From Caldilineaceae bacterium (GTDB lineage Bacteria > Chloroflexota > Anaerolineae > Caldilineales > Caldilineaceae): a stretch of DNA of 64,000 nt. Where the stretch lies: NCBI GenBank assembly GCA_958295845.1, contig OY282376.1, forward strand, positions 3,919,022-3,983,021, in the 5' to 3' direction. Made by a program: the position numbers and the translations under genes. Below the pieces are notes generated by a model. It did no database searches. It worked only from the letters and a program-made list of their open reading frames with translations, and was not told the DNA's origin. Shown one piece after another: positions 53,483 through 63,343 of the stretch; positions within the stretch are counted from its first letter, which is position 1, and each line of letters opens with the position of its first letter.

Positions 53483-53604
53483 GCGCTCCACAAATCCCCA
53501 GACGCTATCAATTGCCTCGCCTCTTCCAACATCGTGCGCCCCAGCCGATGACGGCAAAGTGTACCCTCACAACCGATCCAGGATATCGATTGCCTGCCTG
53601 ACTC

Positions 53605-54354
53605 CTACACTTCGTCCCGCCTGGAAAAATAGAACGACCACACCGGCATGCCGTTCTCCAGGCACCAGTGTTCGCGGTGCGTGGGCCGATAGGGCCCGAC
53701 GCGGTCGGCCAGCTCCGGATTGTGGTCGCAGAATACCGGATGGCCGGACAGCAGATGGCGCACCAGTTCTCCGTACTGTTCCACGTCGGTCTTCAAGTGC
53801 AAATATCCCCCGGGCTGCACTTTGGACGCTAGCAAATCGACAAACGGGGGCGAGAACAGGCGCCTGACCTTGTGCTGCGCCTTCCACCAGGGGTCGGGAA
53901 AGAGCACGTGCACCGCGTCGACGCGCCGTTCGGGGATGGCCAGCTGCAGGCCCACTCTGGCGTCGTCATCACTCAGCCACAGATTCTCCAGCCCCTGATT
54001 CTCCAGGCGCCGAAGCGCCAGGCGCACCGCCTTTGTTCTTACTTCAAAGCCAACGAACAGTCGCTCAGGGATGCGGGTCGAACGGTCCTGTAGAAAGTCG
54101 CCGCGACCGAAACCGATCTCAATTTCGAGCGGGCGTGCGCTGGCGATCCCCTTGCGGAAACGCTCGCCATTTACAACGCGGGGATCGTCGAGGGCCAGGG
54201 CGCGCACAAAGCGACGGTCCATCGCCCAAGAAGGTAGGATTTCGGAATTGGGACGCCGCCGGGGATCGCCGCCGATGAGACCTTTGCCAGCGTGCCAGTC
54301 GGCGTAGTGCCGGGCCCGTTGCGCGGGCGTCAACTCCTCCCAGTCAAAGTCCAT
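53605..54354 (-). CDS. trmB: tRNA (guanine-N7-)-methyltransferase
   Basis: TrmB methylates G46 of tRNA with S-adenosylmethionine. The SAM loop [10 protein letters not shown], the [15 protein letters not shown] signature and [18 protein letters not shown] are clear. I chose the ATG giving [10 protein letters not shown], a 249-residue protein near the family length (about 240). The open frame continues to 54540, which would add 62 residues and overlap threonine synthase by 35 bases; no good ribosome binding site supports either, so the start is uncertain. Confidence 0.88.
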   Translation of the reverse strand: MDFDWEELTPAQRARHYADWHAGKGLIGGDPRRRPNSEILPSWAMDRRFVRALALDDPRVVNGERFRKGIASARPLEIEIGFGRGDFLQDRSTRIPERLFVGFEVRTKAVRLALRRLENQGLENLWLSDDDARVGLQLAIPERRVDAVHVLFPDPWWKAQHKVRRLFSPPFVDLLASKVQPGGYLHLKTDVEQYGELVRHLLSGHPVFCDHNPELADRVGPYRPTHREHWCLENGMPVWSFYFSRRDEV

Positions 54355-54505
54355 CCGGCCCTGGGAAAAGGAGGTGGGACTGTAATCAAGAGGAGCTCGG
54401 TCTTGTTCGGTCACTGCGTTCGAGAGATGTTCGAGAGGCCGGTCCAAAGTCGTTTCGCCCACCCATGGTCCCGCAAGGAGGAAGCGAGTTAACAGCCCGC
54501 TCCTA

Positions 54506-55849
54506 TCATGCGAGTTTTCGCTGGATTGTATCCCGCACAATTTCGGCGTCAGCGGGCAGATAGACCGGCGGATTAGCCATATCGCTCTCCACCTCCGTCA
54601 GCGTGCCCTCGTGGTAGCCGACCTTAAAGGGCGTGAATTTCAGTCCGTGCGCGGTGCTGACAACGACTACTCGCTGATGGCTTTGTACGACCTCCCGTTG
54701 CAGAAGCTTGAACAGCGCGGCCAGAGCGGTTCCTGTATGCGGACAGGTGTACATGCCGGTGGCGTCGGCCATGGCGGAGGCCGCGGCCATCTCGTGTTCG
54801 TCTACCTGCTCGACGATACCGTCGGTCTCCTGGATGGCTTGCACGGCCTTCTCGTAGCTGACGGGGTCCCCGATCTGGATGGCGCTTGCAAGGGTCGACT
54901 GGGCGTCCACTCTCACTTTCTCCCGGAAACCGTTCATAAAACTGAGATAGAATGGGTTGGCCTTTGCGGCCTGGGCCGCGACCAGGCGAGGCAGACGGTT
55001 GACGATGCCCAGATCCCGCATCAGCTTCAGCCCCTTATAGATGGCGCTGATATTGCCCAGATTGCCAACCGGAATGATGATCCAGTCTGGAACCTCCCAG
55101 TCGAACTGCTGCACGATCTCGATGCCGACCGTTTTCTGGCCTTCGATGCGCAGGGAGTTCATCGAGTTGGCCAGATAGATGGAGGAGTCGGGACTGTCGC
55201 CGTCATGGGTTATCTCGCGAATGACGCGCATACAGCCGTCGAAATCCGTGTCGAGGGCCAGTACGTAAGCGCCGTTGGCAATGGGTTGGATCAACTGCGC
55301 GGGGCTGACCTTGCCTTCGGGCAGGAAGATGACAGCGGGGATGCCGGCCGCGGCGGCATAGGCGGCCAGCGCGGCGCTGGTATCACCGGTGCTGGCGCAG
55401 GCCACCGCCCGGACCGGGACCCCCTCTTCCCGCATCTGTTTGACAGCACTCACCAGCACTGTCATGCCCAGGTCCTTGAAGCTGCCCGTGTGGCTGTTCC
55501 CGCACAGCTTTACCCACAGTTCGGAAAGGCCAATCTGCTGGCCCAGCCGCTCGGCCCAGAAGAGGTTGGAGTTGCCTTCGTACATGCTGACCACGTTGTC
55601 GTCAGCGATGGTCGGCATGATCCACTCTTTCTTACCCCATACACCGCTGCCATAGGGCCATTCGGTGGATCCGACGCGGCCGTCAAAGAGCCGCTTCCAG
55701 TCTTCCGCGGTGCGCTCTCTTAGGGCGTCTATGTCTTGCTCCACCTCCAGCAGACCGCCGCAATTTGGACAGGTATAGATTACTTCAAAGATCGAATATG
55801 TACCTGCGCAGCCCCGGAAACAGCGAAAATGGGCATTGTACTCGGTCAT
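54506..55849 (-). CDS. thrC: Threonine synthase
   Basis: The 447-residue PLP enzyme has an N-terminal Cys cluster (CFRGC and YTCPNCGG), [13 protein letters not shown], the PLP Lys in [12 protein letters not shown] and [15 protein letters not shown]. It converts O-phosphohomoserine to threonine. The zinc-ribbon-like N-terminus is common to bacterial fold-type II threonine synthases. GAAGAG lies just before the ATG. It is followed on the same strand by trmB. Confidence 0.92.
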   Translation of the reverse strand: MTEYNAHFRCFRGCAGTYSIFEVIYTCPNCGGLLEVEQDIDALRERTAEDWKRLFDGRVGSTEWPYGSGVWGKKEWIMPTIADDNVVSMYEGNSNLFWAERLGQQIGLSELWVKLCGNSHTGSFKDLGMTVLVSAVKQMREEGVPVRAVACASTGDTSAALAAYAAAAGIPAVIFLPEGKVSPAQLIQPIANGAYVLALDTDFDGCMRVIREITHDGDSPDSSIYLANSMNSLRIEGQKTVGIEIVQQFDWEVPDWIIIPVGNLGNISAIYKGLKLMRDLGIVNRLPRLVAAQAAKANPFYLSFMNGFREKVRVDAQSTLASAIQIGDPVSYEKAVQAIQETDGIVEQVDEHEMAAASAMADATGMYTCPHTGTALAALFKLLQREVVQSHQRVVVVSTAHGLKFTPFKVGYHEGTLTEVESDMANPPVYLPADAEIVRDTIQRKLA

Positions 55850-56152
55850 TACTCTTCACCACAGCGCCGGCGCGCCTTCGCGCGCGCTCGGCAGCGAACA
55901 CAGCCCTTCCCGCCGCTTACGGGGGAAGAGGGACGAATGTTTACTGGCTGGTAAAAGATTGCGTTCCTTGCCCTACCTTGTTGTTCACCTGCTATCTGCA
56001 GAGCGAGAATTGACCCGTTGATAAGACGACTCACCGCCGTCACGCAACAAGCGCAGCCATTATTCTTATTTAGCACAGATGAACAGTGCAATCAACAGTC
56101 GCGGGCCGCGCGATCGGCCCCGGACCTGGCCTGCCGGGTCGAGACATCCACA
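55850..56152. other. Intergenic region upstream of thrC
   Basis: No gene is seen in these 303 bases. On the minus strand TTGATT and TAAATA, 17 apart near 56065-56095, are a weak promoter candidate for thrC. A strong AGGAGGTGA near 55990 (minus) has no start codon at a usable distance. Confidence 0.35.
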
Positions 56153-57130
56153 TCACAACCGTTTTCTGAATTCGGCCGTCAGCGCAGGGACGGCACTGAA
56201 CAGATCGTCGACGATTCCATATTTGGCGCGCTGAAAGATTGGCGCGTCAGCATCCTTGTTGATGGCGACGATGATCTTGCTGTTCCCCATTCCGGCCAGG
56301 TGTTGGATGGCGCCGGAGATACCGCAGGCAATATAAAGGTCCGGCCTGACCGTCTTACCGGTCTGCCCCACCTGGTGCTTATAGGGGATGTAGCCGGCGT
56401 CGACCGCGGCCCGGCTAGCCCCGAGGGCTGCGCCGAGAGCGCTTGCCAGTTCGCCGACGAGCTCAAAGCCCTTCTGCGGGTCCTCGGCCACACCGCGCCC
56501 GCCCGAAACAATGATGTGGGCATCGGTCAGGCTGACTTCGCCCGCGTCGGCTGCGCGAAAATCGCTGATTTTCTGGCGTATATCGTCTTCTTGAGTCCTG
56601 ACATCCAAATTATCCACCGAACCGGACCCGTCGGTCGGCGCCGGCATCGGAAAGGAGCGCGGGCGCACGCTCGCGACTGCCAGGCTGCTCTCGAACTGAA
56701 TCCTTGCTTGGATATTGCCCGAATAGATGGTGCGGGCGGCGACCAATCTGCCGTCCTCCACCCACAGGTCGCTTGCATTGGCAGCGATTCCGGCATTCCG
56801 ACGGCAGGCCACCGTCGCAGCTAGCACGCCCCCGCGAATTGAGGCGTTCGTAAGGAATGCGACCGCGTCAGTACGCGCCACAGCCTGTTCGGCGATGGCG
56901 GCATAGGGCTGCAGCCGGAAGTGCGCCAGGTGGGGAGCGGCCGCGGCGTAGACGTGATCTGCTCCGTAGGCGACCGCCTGCTGTGCCGAGTCGTCGACGT
57001 CGCTACCGATCAGAAGGGCCGCGACCTCTGCGCCCAGCTCCTGACCCAGCACCTTCGCCTTGTCCAGGAGCTCCCAACAGTTGGATACGGCCTGTCCGTC
57101 ATTCTGTTCAATCCAGACAAGAATCGCCAT
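56153..57130 (-). CDS. etfA: Electron transfer flavoprotein alpha subunit
   Basis: The 325-residue protein is ETF alpha: an N-terminal [21 protein letters not shown], and the FAD domain with [23 protein letters not shown] preceded by [20 protein letters not shown]. It accepts electrons from acyl-CoA dehydrogenase and passes them to ETF:quinone oxidoreductase. It follows etfB by 76 bases. Confidence 0.95.
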   Translation of the reverse strand: MAILVWIEQNDGQAVSNCWELLDKAKVLGQELGAEVAALLIGSDVDDSAQQAVAYGADHVYAAAAPHLAHFRLQPYAAIAEQAVARTDAVAFLTNASIRGGVLAATVACRRNAGIAANASDLWVEDGRLVAARTIYSGNIQARIQFESSLAVASVRPRSFPMPAPTDGSGSVDNLDVRTQEDDIRQKISDFRAADAGEVSLTDAHIIVSGGRGVAEDPQKGFELVGELASALGAALGASRAAVDAGYIPYKHQVGQTGKTVRPDLYIACGISGAIQHLAGMGNSKIIVAINKDADAPIFQRAKYGIVDDLFSAVPALTAEFRKRL

Positions 57131-57206
57131 CTTGTTCCCTTTCTCCGGGAGAAACCTCGAAGAGCGGCTGGGCGGTTTTCTCCCCGCGCCTCCCTCCTAC
57201 ATCATT

Positions 57207-57992
57207 TTATATGACTCTTTCAGCCATCAGCGCATCGGCAAGTTGGGCAGCCTTTTCCTCGACACTGGCGCCCTCGAAGATGCGCACCTGTACCTCCTCC
57301 GTCTCCGGCTTGTTCAGATCGGTCCAGCGGGTCGTCCTTGACAGTGGAAACTCCAAATCCTCGCGCCCCAGGGTGGGTATGGCGGCGCGGCTGGCCTTGC
57401 GGATTCCCATAAAGCTGGGATAGCGCGGTTCGTTGATCTCTTTTGCCACGCTGATCACAACAGGCAGGGGCACCTCGACCGTCTCCTGCCCGCCTTCAAA
57501 GGCCTGTTCCGCAATAAGTGTGCCGTCGACGATATCGACGATCCTGGTTACGTTGACCAGCAGATCCCATCCCAACTTGCAGGCGACGCCGGCGTAGATG
57601 ACGCCGCTGTTGCCGTCCACGCTCATCTTTCCGGCCAGCACGATCTCCACATCTTCTCCGCCGTCGACCTTCCTGACGGCTGCGGCCAGTGCCTCGGCGG
57701 TTGCCCATTCGTCACCGCCCTCAACAACGCTCTCATCTACATGCAGGGCGCTGTCCACCCCCATCGCCAGCGCGTGCTTCAGGGCGTCGGTTTCGCCTTC
57801 GCGTCCAAGTGAGATAGCGGTCGTGTCGCAGCTGAACCTGTCAGACAGGTCGATAGCCTCCTCAACCGCAAATTCATCCCAGGGGTTGATGACCATTGTC
57901 GCCTGCAGTTCGCCGGACTGCGCCTCGGCGACCGTAACTTTGGGCAGCTCGGCCGTATCCGGTGTCTGTTTGATTAGCACAGCTACATTCAC
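57207..57992 (-). CDS. etfB: Electron transfer flavoprotein beta subunit
   Basis: The 261-residue protein matches ETF beta: MNVAVLIKQTPDTAELPKV, VINPWDEFAVEEAIDL, LAGKMSVDGNSGVIYAGVAC and the family signature VAKEINEPRYPSFMGIRKA. It binds AMP and, with EtfA, forms the FAD-containing heterodimer. The start is GTG. It lies 90 bases after the acyl-CoA dehydrogenase gene. Confidence 0.95.
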   Translation of the reverse strand: MNVAVLIKQTPDTAELPKVTVAEAQSGELQATMVINPWDEFAVEEAIDLSDRFSCDTTAISLGREGETDALKHALAMGVDSALHVDESVVEGGDEWATAEALAAAVRKVDGGEDVEIVLAGKMSVDGNSGVIYAGVACKLGWDLLVNVTRIVDIVDGTLIAEQAFEGGQETVEVPLPVVISVAKEINEPRYPSFMGIRKASRAAIPTLGREDLEFPLSRTTRWTDLNKPETEEVQVRIFEGASVEEKAAQLADALMAERVI

Positions 57993-58082
57993 GCAGCGCT
58001 CCTTTCCGTAACCTTGTTTCGACCAGACCGACGCCGTAGAAAGCAGATTCTGATCGACAGAGCCTTGTCAGCCGGGGCCGCC

Positions 58083-59297
58083 TTACTGCCAGGCGTCCGG
58101 GTCGTAAGCTGGCATCGGGCAGCGCAGCGGACGGTCCTCGCGCATGCCCAACGTGTACGCGGCCTGCATCAGCGTGTGAATCTGGCTGGTGCCCTCGTAG
58201 ATCACGGCACTCTTTGTATTGCGCAGATGACGTTCCACGTTGTACTCATCGGAATACCCATAGGCACCATGGACCTGAACGGCGTTGTCTGCCGCCCGGC
58301 GGGCTGCTTCCGTGCAGAACCACTTGGCCATGCTGGTCTCCCGGGTATTGCGCACGCCCTGGTTCTTGAGCGTACCGGCTTTCCAGACCAGCAGCTCGCC
58401 GATATCCAGGTCCTGCTGCATCTGGGCGATCATCTGCTGGACAAGCTGGTGTTCAGCGATCGGCTTGCCGAAGGTCCTGCGCTGCAGGGCATATTTGACC
58501 GACTCGTCGATGCAGGCGCGAATGATGCCTACCGCCCCGGCTGCGACGCCGAAGCGGGCGTTATCCAGGCAACTCATCGCGATCTTGAAGCCTTCCCCTT
58601 CTTCCCCCAGTCTGTGACTGGCCGGCACACGCACGTCCTGCATATTTATCCAGCCGGTATTGCTGGCCCGGACGCCCATTTTGCCTTCGAGCGAGCCGGT
58701 AGTAAGTCCCTCCCAGCCGCGCTCCAGAACAAAGGCGGAGATGCCGCGCGCGCCTTTTTCCGGCTGCGTCTTGGCGAAAACGAGGAACCGGTCGGCCACG
58801 TCTGCCAGCGTTATCCACATCTTTTCGCCGGTGAGGATGTATTCTTCCCCTTGTCGAACTGCGCGACTCTGGAGGGCAGCAACGTCCGACCCCGCGCCCG
58901 GCTCCGTCAGGCCAAAGCAGGCGATCTGGTCGCCGCCGGCAAGGCCTGGCAGAAAGGTCTCCTTCTGCTCTTCGGTTCCCCACTGAAATATTGGCAGCGC
59001 GTGCAGCGCGAGATGGACCGCGACCGTCTCACGCACAGACGAATCGCCGTACTCGAGCGCTTCGGATACGATGCCCAAGGAGAGAAAGTCCATCCCGGCG
59101 CCGCCATAGCGCGCCGGGAGACAGATGCCAAGAAAGCCCAATTGCGCCATTTTGGGCAGCAGTTCGAAAGGAAAGGTGTGCTTGCGGTCATGTTCGGCAA
59201 TGATGGGCATGACCTCATTGCGGGTGAAGTCATAAGCCATCTTGCGGACCAGATTGTGCTCTTCCGTGTACAGAAATTCCGTTGTAGAAGCCATCAT
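58083..59297 (-). CDS. Acyl-CoA dehydrogenase
   Basis: The 404-residue flavoenzyme has the family marks [73 protein letters not shown] and the catalytic Glu in IYEGTSQIH. It forms a trans double bond in acyl-CoA and gives electrons to EtfAB, whose genes follow. Chain-length specificity cannot be read. It begins with two ATG codons. A promoter and a terminator-bearing leader precede it, so expression may be attenuated. Confidence 0.95.
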   Translation of the reverse strand: MMASTTEFLYTEEHNLVRKMAYDFTRNEVMPIIAEHDRKHTFPFELLPKMAQLGFLGICLPARYGGAGMDFLSLGIVSEALEYGDSSVRETVAVHLALHALPIFQWGTEEQKETFLPGLAGGDQIACFGLTEPGAGSDVAALQSRAVRQGEEYILTGEKMWITLADVADRFLVFAKTQPEKGARGISAFVLERGWEGLTTGSLEGKMGVRASNTGWINMQDVRVPASHRLGEEGEGFKIAMSCLDNARFGVAAGAVGIIRACIDESVKYALQRRTFGKPIAEHQLVQQMIAQMQQDLDIGELLVWKAGTLKNQGVRNTRETSMAKWFCTEAARRAADNAVQVHGAYGYSDEYNVERHLRNTKSAVIYEGTSQIHTLMQAAYTLGMREDRPLRCPMPAYDPDAWQ

Positions 59298-59366
59298 TAG
59301 GCCCTTTCACGACTGCCGGGAGGCGCCTGAACGGCGGTCTGCGGAGGCAGCCTAAGATAACGCGTC

Positions 59367-59399
59367 GAAGAAAAAGGCGGAGACGCCTTTGTCTCCGCC
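59367..59399 (-). terminator. Intrinsic terminator in the acyl-CoA dehydrogenase leader
   Basis: On the minus strand GGCGGAGAC and GTCTCCGCC form a 9-bp perfect stem with a 6-base loop followed by TTTTTCTTC. It lies about 70 bases before the start codon and about 60 bases after the predicted transcription start. Confidence 0.8.
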
Positions 59400-59460
59400 G
59401 AAGAAGAGGAACGCTCCTCTTCGGCGCGCCCAACAGCGGCGCGCCAATGAAAAATAATGA
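59400..59460 (-). ncRNA. Short structured leader or small RNA before the terminator
   Basis: Between promoter and terminator are a GGCGCGCC pair (59426-59443) that forms an 8-bp hairpin and a CCGAAGAGGAG/CTCTTC fold next to it. The transcript from the promoter to the terminator would be about 95 nt, the size of a small RNA or an attenuator. Its ligand or target is unknown. Confidence 0.45.
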
Positions 59461-59467
59461 GGAGCCT

Positions 59468-59495
59468 AGTATAGCAATAAATCGGAATCTTTCAA
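59468..59495 (-). promoter_or_regulatory. Sigma70-type promoter of the acyl-CoA dehydrogenase-ETF operon
   Basis: TTGAAA (-35) and TATACT (-10) on the minus strand are 16 bases apart, with start near 59460. Confidence 0.65.
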
Positions 59496-59698
59496 AAGCG
59501 GCAGGCGCATTTTGAGGGAATGGCGAGACGCGCGCGCCAGCAGCCGCGATCCAAAGGCAATACTGCCTTTTGGGCTGCAGTCCATGGCGGGCCGCAAAGG
59601 ATTCCTGGAGCACGAACTCCCTGCAGGCAAAGACAGGCTGGCAAGACAGGATACGCCTGTATTTGAAGTCAGCGCCAACATTAACCTACACTAAGACA

Positions 59699-60388
59699 AT
59701 GGACTGGCGCTATGCACTGTTTGCAGGACTAACTCTTCTCATCACCGCGATCGTCGGCTACGGCTCGTACACAACTGCCCGCCTGCTGCGCAACTGGAAG
59801 CCCCAAGAGAACCTGCTGTTGCTCCCGGCCGAGAACGTCCTCCGGGGTATAATACTTATGATCTGCCTGCTTCTGGGCAGTGGTAGCGGCCTTCCGCCGG
59901 AGACGCTGGGGTGGCAGATTCCCGATGCCGGATCCCAGATACTGACGGGCGCGCTGGCAGGCCTGGGGCTGGCTGCGCTGTTCGCGGGCATGGGACGGGT
60001 CGTCACACGCTACACCGATACCAGGTTCTACACGTCGATTCTGGATCTGGTTATCCCTCGCAATCGGAGGGAGGCGAGTCTGCTGCCCTTCGCCCTGCTA
60101 TTGAGCGTTCTGTTCGAGGAGGTCCTGTTGCGCAGCCTGTTGATCGGCGGGCTTTCGCCTCTGCTGCCGACGGCATGGCTGATCATAGGCTTCAGCGTGG
60201 TATTCGGCCTTCTGCACAGTCCGCAGGGTACATGGGGCATCGTCGGCGCAGGGACGGCCGGCTCGCTTTTTAGTCTCATGTTCGTCTGGCATCAGAGCCT
60301 GCTCACCCCGCTGGTCGCCCATTTCGTTGCGAACGGTGTGCAGATATGGCTGGCAAGTAAGGAGTTTGACCCGTCGTCGACTTCCTGA
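59699..60388 (+). CDS. CPBP family intramembrane metalloprotease
   Basis: The 229-residue membrane protein carries the CPBP (CAAX/Rce1-type) motifs FEEVLLRSLL (paired Glu and Arg), FGLLHSPQG (His) and HFVANGVQ (His, Asn). Such enzymes are membrane proteases or bacteriocin-immunity-like proteins. I chose the ATG giving MDWRYALFAG; a frame 43 codons longer lies in the leader region of the divergent operon and is unlikely. Confidence 0.85.
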   Translation: MDWRYALFAGLTLLITAIVGYGSYTTARLLRNWKPQENLLLLPAENVLRGIILMICLLLGSGSGLPPETLGWQIPDAGSQILTGALAGLGLAALFAGMGRVVTRYTDTRFYTSILDLVIPRNRREASLLPFALLLSVLFEEVLLRSLLIGGLSPLLPTAWLIIGFSVVFGLLHSPQGTWGIVGAGTAGSLFSLMFVWHQSLLTPLVAHFVANGVQIWLASKEFDPSSTS

Positions 60389-60476
60389 CAGCGTGTCCAA
60401 ACAGTGAAGGCAAAAGAAAGCGAGGCGGATACAGACGGACGGGGGGGGGCCAATATGGAGACGCGGGGAGGCGGAG

Positions 60477-61367
60477 CTACTCCGTCGTCTTGGGGACCTG
60501 TTCATAGATCCCGCGCAGCCCATTCAGACGGATTCGTAAGACTTCGCGCACCATATTGAACGTATCGAAAAGCGGATTTATACGACTCTCTGCCATGTAA
60601 TACCAGTTGATCGGCACTTCGACAAGGTGCAGGCCGCGGATGCGGCTGATGTATAGGATTTCGGGGTCAAATCCCCAGCCGTCGATCGTCTGATGGGGAA
60701 AGACCTTGGCGGCCGCCTCACGCGTAAACATCTTAAAGCCGCACTGCGTGTCTTCAATCCCCGGCATGATTAGCTTCTGAACAACGTGGTTAAACACCCG
60801 CCCCATCAGATGGCGATAGAACGGTTCGTTGTAGCGAACCGCACCCGCCATTTCGCGGCTGGCGATGGCGACGTCAAATCCATCCGGCTCCTGATTCGGC
60901 GGCAGGAATTTCGCGACCTCTTCGATCGGCATCGAAAGGTCGGCGTCGCAGATGAACAGATAGTCCCCTTTGCCTACCAGCATCCCCGTCTTCACGGCTG
61001 CGCCTTTCCCTGGCGCACTGTGGAGCAGTTCCAGTGTGAACGGATCTGAAGAGGAGACCTGTGTCGCAAAGTCGCGCACGACATCGCTGGTCTCGTCGGT
61101 CGAACGATTCTCTACCACCAGAATCTCCGTTGCATATGACTGATTCCGCAGATATTCGGCGATCTTTGTAAGTGAATCGGGAAGACGCTGGGCTTCGTTA
61201 TAGGCGGGAATAATGATGGTCAGGAATGGGCGCGACACAGAGTACTCCTCGGCCGATTGGGTCGCAGCGGAAACCGTTGGGCCGTGGTCGGTGAAGTTTC
61301 CGTGTGACGGGTCAAGCGATTCGGGAATTTCTATCTGTAGTTCACCTGCAGAAGTTTCGCCTGGCAC
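60477..61367 (-). CDS. Glycosyltransferase family 2, dolichyl-phosphate glucosyltransferase-like
   Basis: The 296-residue GT2 enzyme has FLTIIIPAYNEAQRLPDSL, VVENRSTDET, LFICDADLSMPIEEV (DxD-type) and EDTQCGFKMFTREAA, the pattern of polyprenyl-phosphate glucosyl- or mannosyltransferases. The final WYYMAESRINPLFDTFNMVREVLRIR is also typical. It likely makes a lipid-linked sugar donor, which could feed GT39-like enzymes. The start is GTG, with about 45 N-terminal residues before the domain. Confidence 0.87.
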   Translation of the reverse strand: MPGETSAGELQIEIPESLDPSHGNFTDHGPTVSAATQSAEEYSVSRPFLTIIIPAYNEAQRLPDSLTKIAEYLRNQSYATEILVVENRSTDETSDVVRDFATQVSSSDPFTLELLHSAPGKGAAVKTGMLVGKGDYLFICDADLSMPIEEVAKFLPPNQEPDGFDVAIASREMAGAVRYNEPFYRHLMGRVFNHVVQKLIMPGIEDTQCGFKMFTREAAAKVFPHQTIDGWGFDPEILYISRIRGLHLVEVPINWYYMAESRINPLFDTFNMVREVLRIRLNGLRGIYEQVPKTTE

Positions 61368-61383
61368 AGGGATTCAATTCGGA

Positions 61384-62274
61384 TCAAGCTGTCAGGCTCA
61401 AGAGAGCCAGAAGCGATAGGGCCTGCACAAGAAGCGACCCGGCCCAGAATAGGTAGGCGCCGGAGAGCTGGCCTTGCAACCTCATCCACAGGCCGGCTAT
61501 CGTATTGGTTACGTATGTCAGGACGCCGATGACAGGAAGCAAAAAAAGTGCGTTCTTGGGCCTAATGCTATCCGGCACACCTTGCCGATTGTAATGAAAC
61601 ACCAGCGCTTCCGGCAAATCCGGGAAGCGGATCATGAGATAGCCAAAGAGGGTGAGGCAGCCGATTAGCCCGGCCAGGAGCAGCCAGCGGCCTGCAGACG
61701 ACTCGGTCGCCAGCCCATAGTAGTTGGTAGGCTGCTCGCGCGCCATAGGAAGCGTGCGTGACAAACCAAGACGGTTGAGGGCTTGCAACTCTTCCAGAAA
61801 ACCGACAGGGTCATCGGGGGAGATCGCAAAGATGCCGCCGTCAGTCTCGATGAGCAGACATTGGTCCAGGGGAACGCTTGCCAGGCGCACCAGTTTGCGC
61901 CCTTCTCCCCCTTCTACGATGCGTACGAAAGGGGAAGGCCAGTCCAGCAAAGAGGGCCGCGCGGACATTTCGCCAACGCCTTCGACGATGCGGTGTATGC
62001 TGTGAAGTGGGATGACCTGGCGGGTACCTGACCAGCGCACCCTCAAGGCGTTGCGGTCAAGCCAGTACTCCAGGTTGAACGCGCCCCAGGTACGCGCCAT
62101 CAGATGGACGATGACGGGCAACGTGATGAGAAAGACCAGCAGGAGCAGAAAGCTTCCCCAGCCAACCGGCTTCAGCGCCATCCAGGCAAGCAGGACTACA
62201 TCGATCAGGAGAACCCAGCAAAGCGCCGCCAGGCCCTGCCACCGTGACCCATCTGAAGGCGGTGTGTACACCAT
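61384..62274 (-). CDS. Membrane protein with PH-like and DUF1648-like parts
   Basis: The product (about 296 residues) has two N-terminal helices, a soluble region with FNLEYWLDRNALRVRWSGTR that resembles bacterial PH domains, and C-terminal helices with FPDLPEALVFHYNRQGVPD, a DUF1648-type pattern. Function is unknown. I take the ATG giving MVYTPPSDG; the frame continues upstream to 62391. It ends 16 bases before the GT2 start. Confidence 0.6.
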   Translation of the reverse strand: MVYTPPSDGSRWQGLAALCWVLLIDVVLLAWMALKPVGWGSFLLLLVFLITLPVIVHLMARTWGAFNLEYWLDRNALRVRWSGTRQVIPLHSIHRIVEGVGEMSARPSLLDWPSPFVRIVEGGEGRKLVRLASVPLDQCLLIETDGGIFAISPDDPVGFLEELQALNRLGLSRTLPMAREQPTNYYGLATESSAGRWLLLAGLIGCLTLFGYLMIRFPDLPEALVFHYNRQGVPDSIRPKNALFLLPVIGVLTYVTNTIAGLWMRLQGQLSGAYLFWAGSLLVQALSLLALLSLTA

Positions 62275-62461
62275 TCGTGACAAATTGATAACCCCTGCGC
62301 CGCCCACGACAACGACGCGCCAAATGCAGACCGCGGCCGAAACGTCACGGGCTAGTGGTAGCCGGATGCGCTTCGGTAGGCCACATGCCAAAACAGTCGC
62401 CCTTGCAATTTCCTTCGATTGAAAGAGCCAGTTGGCCGCTCCTGTGAGGTCACTGCCGCGT

Positions 62462-63292
62462 TCAAATGGGCAGCGGCCAGGCGCCCTCAGTCAGATCGGC
62501 CAGGACTTCATGCCTGGTCAGGTCGATACCCAGTGGCGAGACGCTGACATAGCCGCTTTCGATTGCGCCAAAGTCACTGCCCGCGTCGGCGATTCCGGTT
62601 GGGACTTCGCCCCCGAACCAGTAGTACGGCTTGCCCCACGGGTCGTCGCGGGCGACCAGTACATCCCCGTAGATGCGCCTGCCCAGGAACGTGTAGCGCA
62701 GGCCGTGGATCTGGTCGGCCGGACGCCGCGGCACGTTGACGTTGAGCATGGTCTGCGGGGGGAGCGGCCGGTCGAGCGCGGCGGCGGCCAGTGTGCGGGC
62801 ATAGCCGGCAGCGTTCTGCCAGGCGTCGCTATCGGCAATCTCAAATCCATCCACGAGCCCGGTGCTGAATGCAAGAGACGGTACGCCCATGACCAGGGAC
62901 TCCAGCGCCGCGGCCACAGTGCCGCTATAGAGAACGTCGCAACCGAGGTTGAAGCTATCGTTGACACCGCTGACGACCAGGTCGTAACCGTCTCTCGGTT
63001 CACCTGCCGCCAGCTGCGTAGAGGAGCTGTCCGGCGCGTGCGGCGCACCGAGAATCGCCAGGGATACACAGTCGGAGGGCGCGCCGCTGCAGGCATAGAC
63101 GCGGCGGCCGTCCGGCCAGTCGATCGGCGCGATCCGCAATGGCTTGTGTAATGTCTTTGGATGTCCGGCCGCGCTCCAATTTCGCTCCGGAGCAATGACC
63201 GTTACACGCCCCAGATCATCGAGAGCCGACGCCAGGACGCGAATGCTCTCCGCGTGAATGCTGTCGTCATTGGTAATGAGAATTTTCGGCAT
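62462..63292 (-). CDS. surE: 5'/3'-nucleotidase SurE
   Basis: The 276-residue protein has the SurE order of motifs: KILITNDDS with the metal-binding Asp pair, RNWSAAGH (Ser ligand) and SGVNDSFNLGCDVLYSGTV (Asn ligand). The usual NDDG is NDDS here. SurE dephosphorylates nucleoside monophosphates and is linked to stress survival. I chose the ATG giving MPKILITND. It follows the partial gene upstream by about 50 bases. Confidence 0.92.
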   Translation of the reverse strand: MPKILITNDDSIHAESIRVLASALDDLGRVTVIAPERNWSAAGHPKTLHKPLRIAPIDWPDGRRVYACSGAPSDCVSLAILGAPHAPDSSSTQLAAGEPRDGYDLVVSGVNDSFNLGCDVLYSGTVAAALESLVMGVPSLAFSTGLVDGFEIADSDAWQNAAGYARTLAAAALDRPLPPQTMLNVNVPRRPADQIHGLRYTFLGRRIYGDVLVARDDPWGKPYYWFGGEVPTGIADAGSDFGAIESGYVSVSPLGIDLTRHEVLADLTEGAWPLPI

Positions 63293-63343
63293 TGCTACAC
63301 TTGTCCGCAATTTTCGAGGGCGCGCACGCAGTCGGCGCCCCGG

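Noticed and set aside
54611..55723. 370-codon open frame on the plus strand
   Set aside because: It is antisense to threonine synthase, which has clear PLP motifs.
58014..59300. 428-codon open frame on the plus strand
   Set aside because: It is the antisense shadow of the acyl-CoA dehydrogenase, whose motifs are certain.
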